From Treponema sp. (GTDB taxonomy: Bacteria > Spirochaetota > Spirochaetia > Treponematales > Treponemataceae), in NCBI GenBank assembly GCA_017453705.1, contig JAFTEK010000030.1:1-9041 (forward strand): 9,041 nt of DNA, written 5' to 3'. Within the stretch, counting starts at the first letter, position 1, and each line of letters opens with the position of its first letter. A model generated the notes under the pieces. The model did not search any database. It had not been told where the DNA came from and saw only the letters and a list, made by a program, of their open reading frames with translations. The position numbers and the translations under genes were made by a program. Below, in pieces: positions 7,334-9,041 of this stretch.

Positions 7334-8624
7334 CGTTTATCTTTGTATTACCGGGGATATAATACATCCTGGAATCATAAACATCATAAATGAAGGGGCT
7401 AAGCTGGGAGAGCTTACGATAGGGCTTTTAACTGACAGTGCAATTGCAAACCATAAGAGACTCCCATACCTGAACTATGAGCAGAGGAAACAAGTCATAG
7501 AGAATATAAAGGGGGTTGCACGAGTTGTTCCTCAGGAAGAATGGAGCTATGTTCCAAACCTGAAAAAATATAAACCTGATATTATGATACATGGAGATGA
7601 CTGGAAGACAAACTATCTCTCCAAAATCAGGGAAGAATGTTTTATTGCAATCAAAGAATGGGGAGGAAAGATTGTCGAAATACCCTATACACAGGGGATT
7701 AACTCATCTTCCCTAATTGAAAACGCAAAGTCCATTGGAACTACGCCAGATATCCGCCGTGCCGCGCTCCGCAGGCTTATTGCCGCAAAGCCTGTCGTAA
7801 GGATTATGGAGGCGCATTCTGGCTTAAGCGGTCTCATTGTGGAACACACGGAGATAATGAAAGATGACGGGCTGCATACATTCGACGGTATGTGGTCGTC
7901 CTCGCTGACAGACTCCACGAGCAAGGGCAAGCCCGATATAGAAGCTGTTGACCTTACTACAAGGATGCAGAGCCTCACGGATATTTTGGAATGTACGACA
8001 AAACCGATTATCTACGACGGTGACACAGGGGGAATCCCTGAGCACTTCGTATTCACTGTAAGGACACTGGAGAGGAACGGTGTATCCGCTGTTATCATAG
8101 AAGACAAGAAAGGGCTCAAGAAAAACAGCCTGTTTGGAACAGAAGCCAAACAGGTTCTTGCGACCGAGGAAGAGTTTTGCGAGAAAATCAGTGCCGGCAA
8201 GAAAGCCCAGATAACAAAGGACTTTATGATTATAGCCCGCATAGAAGAGATTATCGCTGGCTACAGCGTTGAAGAGGCTATAAACAAGGCTTTTGCCGCA
8301 GTCAGGGCGGGAGCAGACGGTGTGATGATTCACTCCAAGGACAAGTCCGGGGAAGATATAAAGTCATTCTGTGCCAAGTTCAGGAAAGAGTACGCAAACA
8401 TTCCCCTGGTACTTGTTCCAACTACATATAATCAGTTCACGGAGAAAGAACTGGCTTCGTGGGGGGCAAACATCATCATTTATGCAAACCACATGTTACG
8501 TGCATCCTATCCGGCCATGCAGAAATGTGCTGAGACAATCCTGCGCGCGGAACGGTCTCTTGAAGTCAATGATATTTGTATGCCCATAAAAGAAATCCTG
8601 GAGTTGATACCGGGAACAAAATAA
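7323..8624 (+). CDS. pepM: Phosphoenolpyruvate mutase with degenerate N-terminal cytidylyltransferase domain, copy 2
   Basis: PEP mutase (also named AepX) rearranges phosphoenolpyruvate to phosphonopyruvate, forming the C-P bond that opens nearly all phosphonate pathways. This 433-residue protein aligns with copy 1 throughout (about half identical by eye). The mutase half (160-410) keeps every site I can check against Mytilus PEP mutase: D205 (D58), D232/D234 (D85/D87, DGDTG), the signature EDKx5NS at 260-269 with K266 (K120) and N268 (N122), R306 (R159), H337 (H190) and ANHMLRAS (388-395). The cytidylyltransferase half is damaged: HxGH is HPGI (15-18, second His lost) and GISST is GINSS (125-129), although YEQR and GDDW remain. 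I infer an active mutase with a weak or inactive transferase. The start overlaps the fusion gene by 11 bases, with AAGGAG (7305-7310) inside that gene, so its translation probably depends on it. Confidence 0.92.
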   Translation: MKSSVYLCITGDIIHPGIINIINEGAKLGELTIGLLTDSAIANHKRLPYLNYEQRKQVIENIKGVARVVPQEEWSYVPNLKKYKPDIMIHGDDWKTNYLSKIREECFIAIKEWGGKIVEIPYTQGINSSSLIENAKSIGTTPDIRRAALRRLIAAKPVVRIMEAHSGLSGLIVEHTEIMKDDGLHTFDGMWSSSLTDSTSKGKPDIEAVDLTTRMQSLTDILECTTKPIIYDGDTGGIPEHFVFTVRTLERNGVSAVIIEDKKGLKKNSLFGTEAKQVLATEEEFCEKISAGKKAQITKDFMIIARIEEIIAGYSVEEAINKAFAAVRAGADGVMIHSKDKSGEDIKSFCAKFRKEYANIPLVLVPTTYNQFTEKELASWGANIIIYANHMLRASYPAMQKCAETILRAERSLEVNDICMPIKEILELIPGTK

Positions 8625-8644
8625 CATTCTATGCTACAATAAAA

Positions 8645-8680
8645 GGGAATCTCTAAAAACTGAAGTTTTAAAAGGTTCCC
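8645..8680. repeat. Intergenic palindromic repeat, copy B
   Basis: Two 17-base arms (8645-8661 and 8664-8680) pair with two mismatches and one G-U, leaving a 2-base centre. The arms start GGGAATCTC and end GGTTCCC. Related to copy A at 638-681 (shared CTCTAAAAACT and GGTTCCC). It lies between the stop of the mutase gene and the SD of the next gene. With no U-tract it is an imperfect terminator, but it may stabilise the transcript 3' end or reduce read-through. Confidence 0.65.
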
Positions 8681-8703
8681 AAAACACATATAGGAGGAAA
8701 TAT

Positions 8704-9041
8704 ATGAACTCATATTTTGACTTGAAAGGACAAGTGGCCATAGTAACAGGCTGTTCCGCCGGACTGGGAGTGCAGATGGCAAAGGCACTGGCCAACCAAG
8801 GAGCTTCCATAGTGGCTATCGCACGTCGCAAAGAGAAGATAGAAGCCGTTGCCAAGGAGATTGCTGACAGCTATGGGGTAAAGACCCTTGCCATTCCCTG
8901 CGACATAACGGATACAGACAGGGTTAACGCCTCTGTGGACGAGGTGATTACCAAGTTTGGCAGGATAGACATCCTTATAAACAATGCGGGAACCGGAGCT
9001 GTCGCCCCGGCAGAGGACATCACCGACGATCAGTTCCATAA
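8704..9041 (+). CDS. Short-chain dehydrogenase/reductase, N-terminal part (runs off the window)
   Basis: The first 112 codons encode a classical SDR with a Rossmann fold. Residues 6-24 (ending TGCSAGLG at 15-22, the TGxxxGxG nucleotide motif) begin the domain, CDIT (about 70-73) is the adenine-ribose region, and ILINNAG (about 89-95) is the structural NNAG motif. The catalytic YxxxK lies beyond the window. The start LKGQVAIVTG resembles gluconate 5-dehydrogenase and 3-oxoacyl-ACP reductase branches; the substrate cannot be told. A strong SD, AGGAGG (8692-8697), lies six bases before the ATG. An 79-base gap with a palindrome separates it from the phosphonate genes, so membership of that pathway is uncertain. 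Confidence 0.88.
   Translation, partial: MNSYFDLKGQVAIVTGCSAGLGVQMAKALANQGASIVAIARRKEKIEAVAKEIADSYGVKTLAIPCDITDTDRVNASVDEVITKFGRIDILINNAGTGAVAPAEDITDDQFH

Noticed and set aside
7824..8333. Reverse-strand ORF of 169 codons opposite copy 2
   Set aside because: Long, but entirely antisense to conserved PEP-mutase coding sequence, with no recognisable motif; a shadow frame.
1..9041. tRNA, rRNA, transposase or integrase genes that would mark a mobile island
   Set aside because: No such gene or signature motif was seen on either strand; transfer is argued only from composition and context.

Overview
The window reads as a cell-surface phosphonate cassette inserted directly downstream of gyrB. The organism is a bacterium of intermediate G+C. 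A spirochaete of the Treponema type is my tentative guess. The reasons are that gyrB is not followed by gyrA, that there are two long poly-G tracts (a known phase-variation device in Treponema), and that there are short palindromes of a GGGAA..CTCTAAAAACT..GGTTCCC type, which I associate with treponemes from memory only. A coriobacterial or other Gram-positive origin is not excluded.

Layout. Bases 1-421 hold the C-terminal end of DNA gyrase subunit B. Bases 422-760 are a gap rich in secondary structure: a palindrome enclosing ten G residues, a possible 24-codon reverse-strand ORF, and a second palindrome. A first translationally coupled module follows (761-4394): a CDP-glycerol glycerophosphotransferase-family enzyme, a cytidylyltransferase/PEP-mutase two-domain protein (copy 1), and an iron-type alcohol dehydrogenase that fits phosphonoacetaldehyde reductase. 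A 107-base gap carries a good internal promoter (TTGCAA, 16 bases, TGATATAAT) and a 27-codon ORF. The second module (4502-8624) is visibly richer in A+T. It holds a 943-residue fusion of a YidC/Oxa1-type membrane region to a sulfatase/LtaS-like domain, and a second cytidylyltransferase/PEP-mutase protein (copy 2). A palindrome at 8645-8680, related to the one at 638-681, separates the cassette from the 5' part of a short-chain dehydrogenase gene.

How the genes may work together (inference). PEP mutase makes phosphonopyruvate. A decarboxylase not in this window would give phosphonoacetaldehyde. The Fe-alcohol dehydrogenase would reduce it to 2-hydroxyethylphosphonate. The cytidylyltransferase domain would activate that as a CMP ester, as Fom1 does in fosfomycin biosynthesis. 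The TagF/TagB-like transferase would place it on a glycan or lipid. The exported sulfatase-like domain would move or trim the group outside the membrane.

The most striking observation is that the two cytidylyltransferase/PEP-mutase proteins have decayed in opposite halves. Copy 1 keeps the cytidylyltransferase motifs but has lost essential PEP-mutase residues and the gating loop. Copy 2 keeps a textbook PEP-mutase site but has lost key cytidylyltransferase residues. A 9-G tract inside the YidC-sulfatase gene, just upstream of the only intact PEP mutase, could make the pathway phase-variable.
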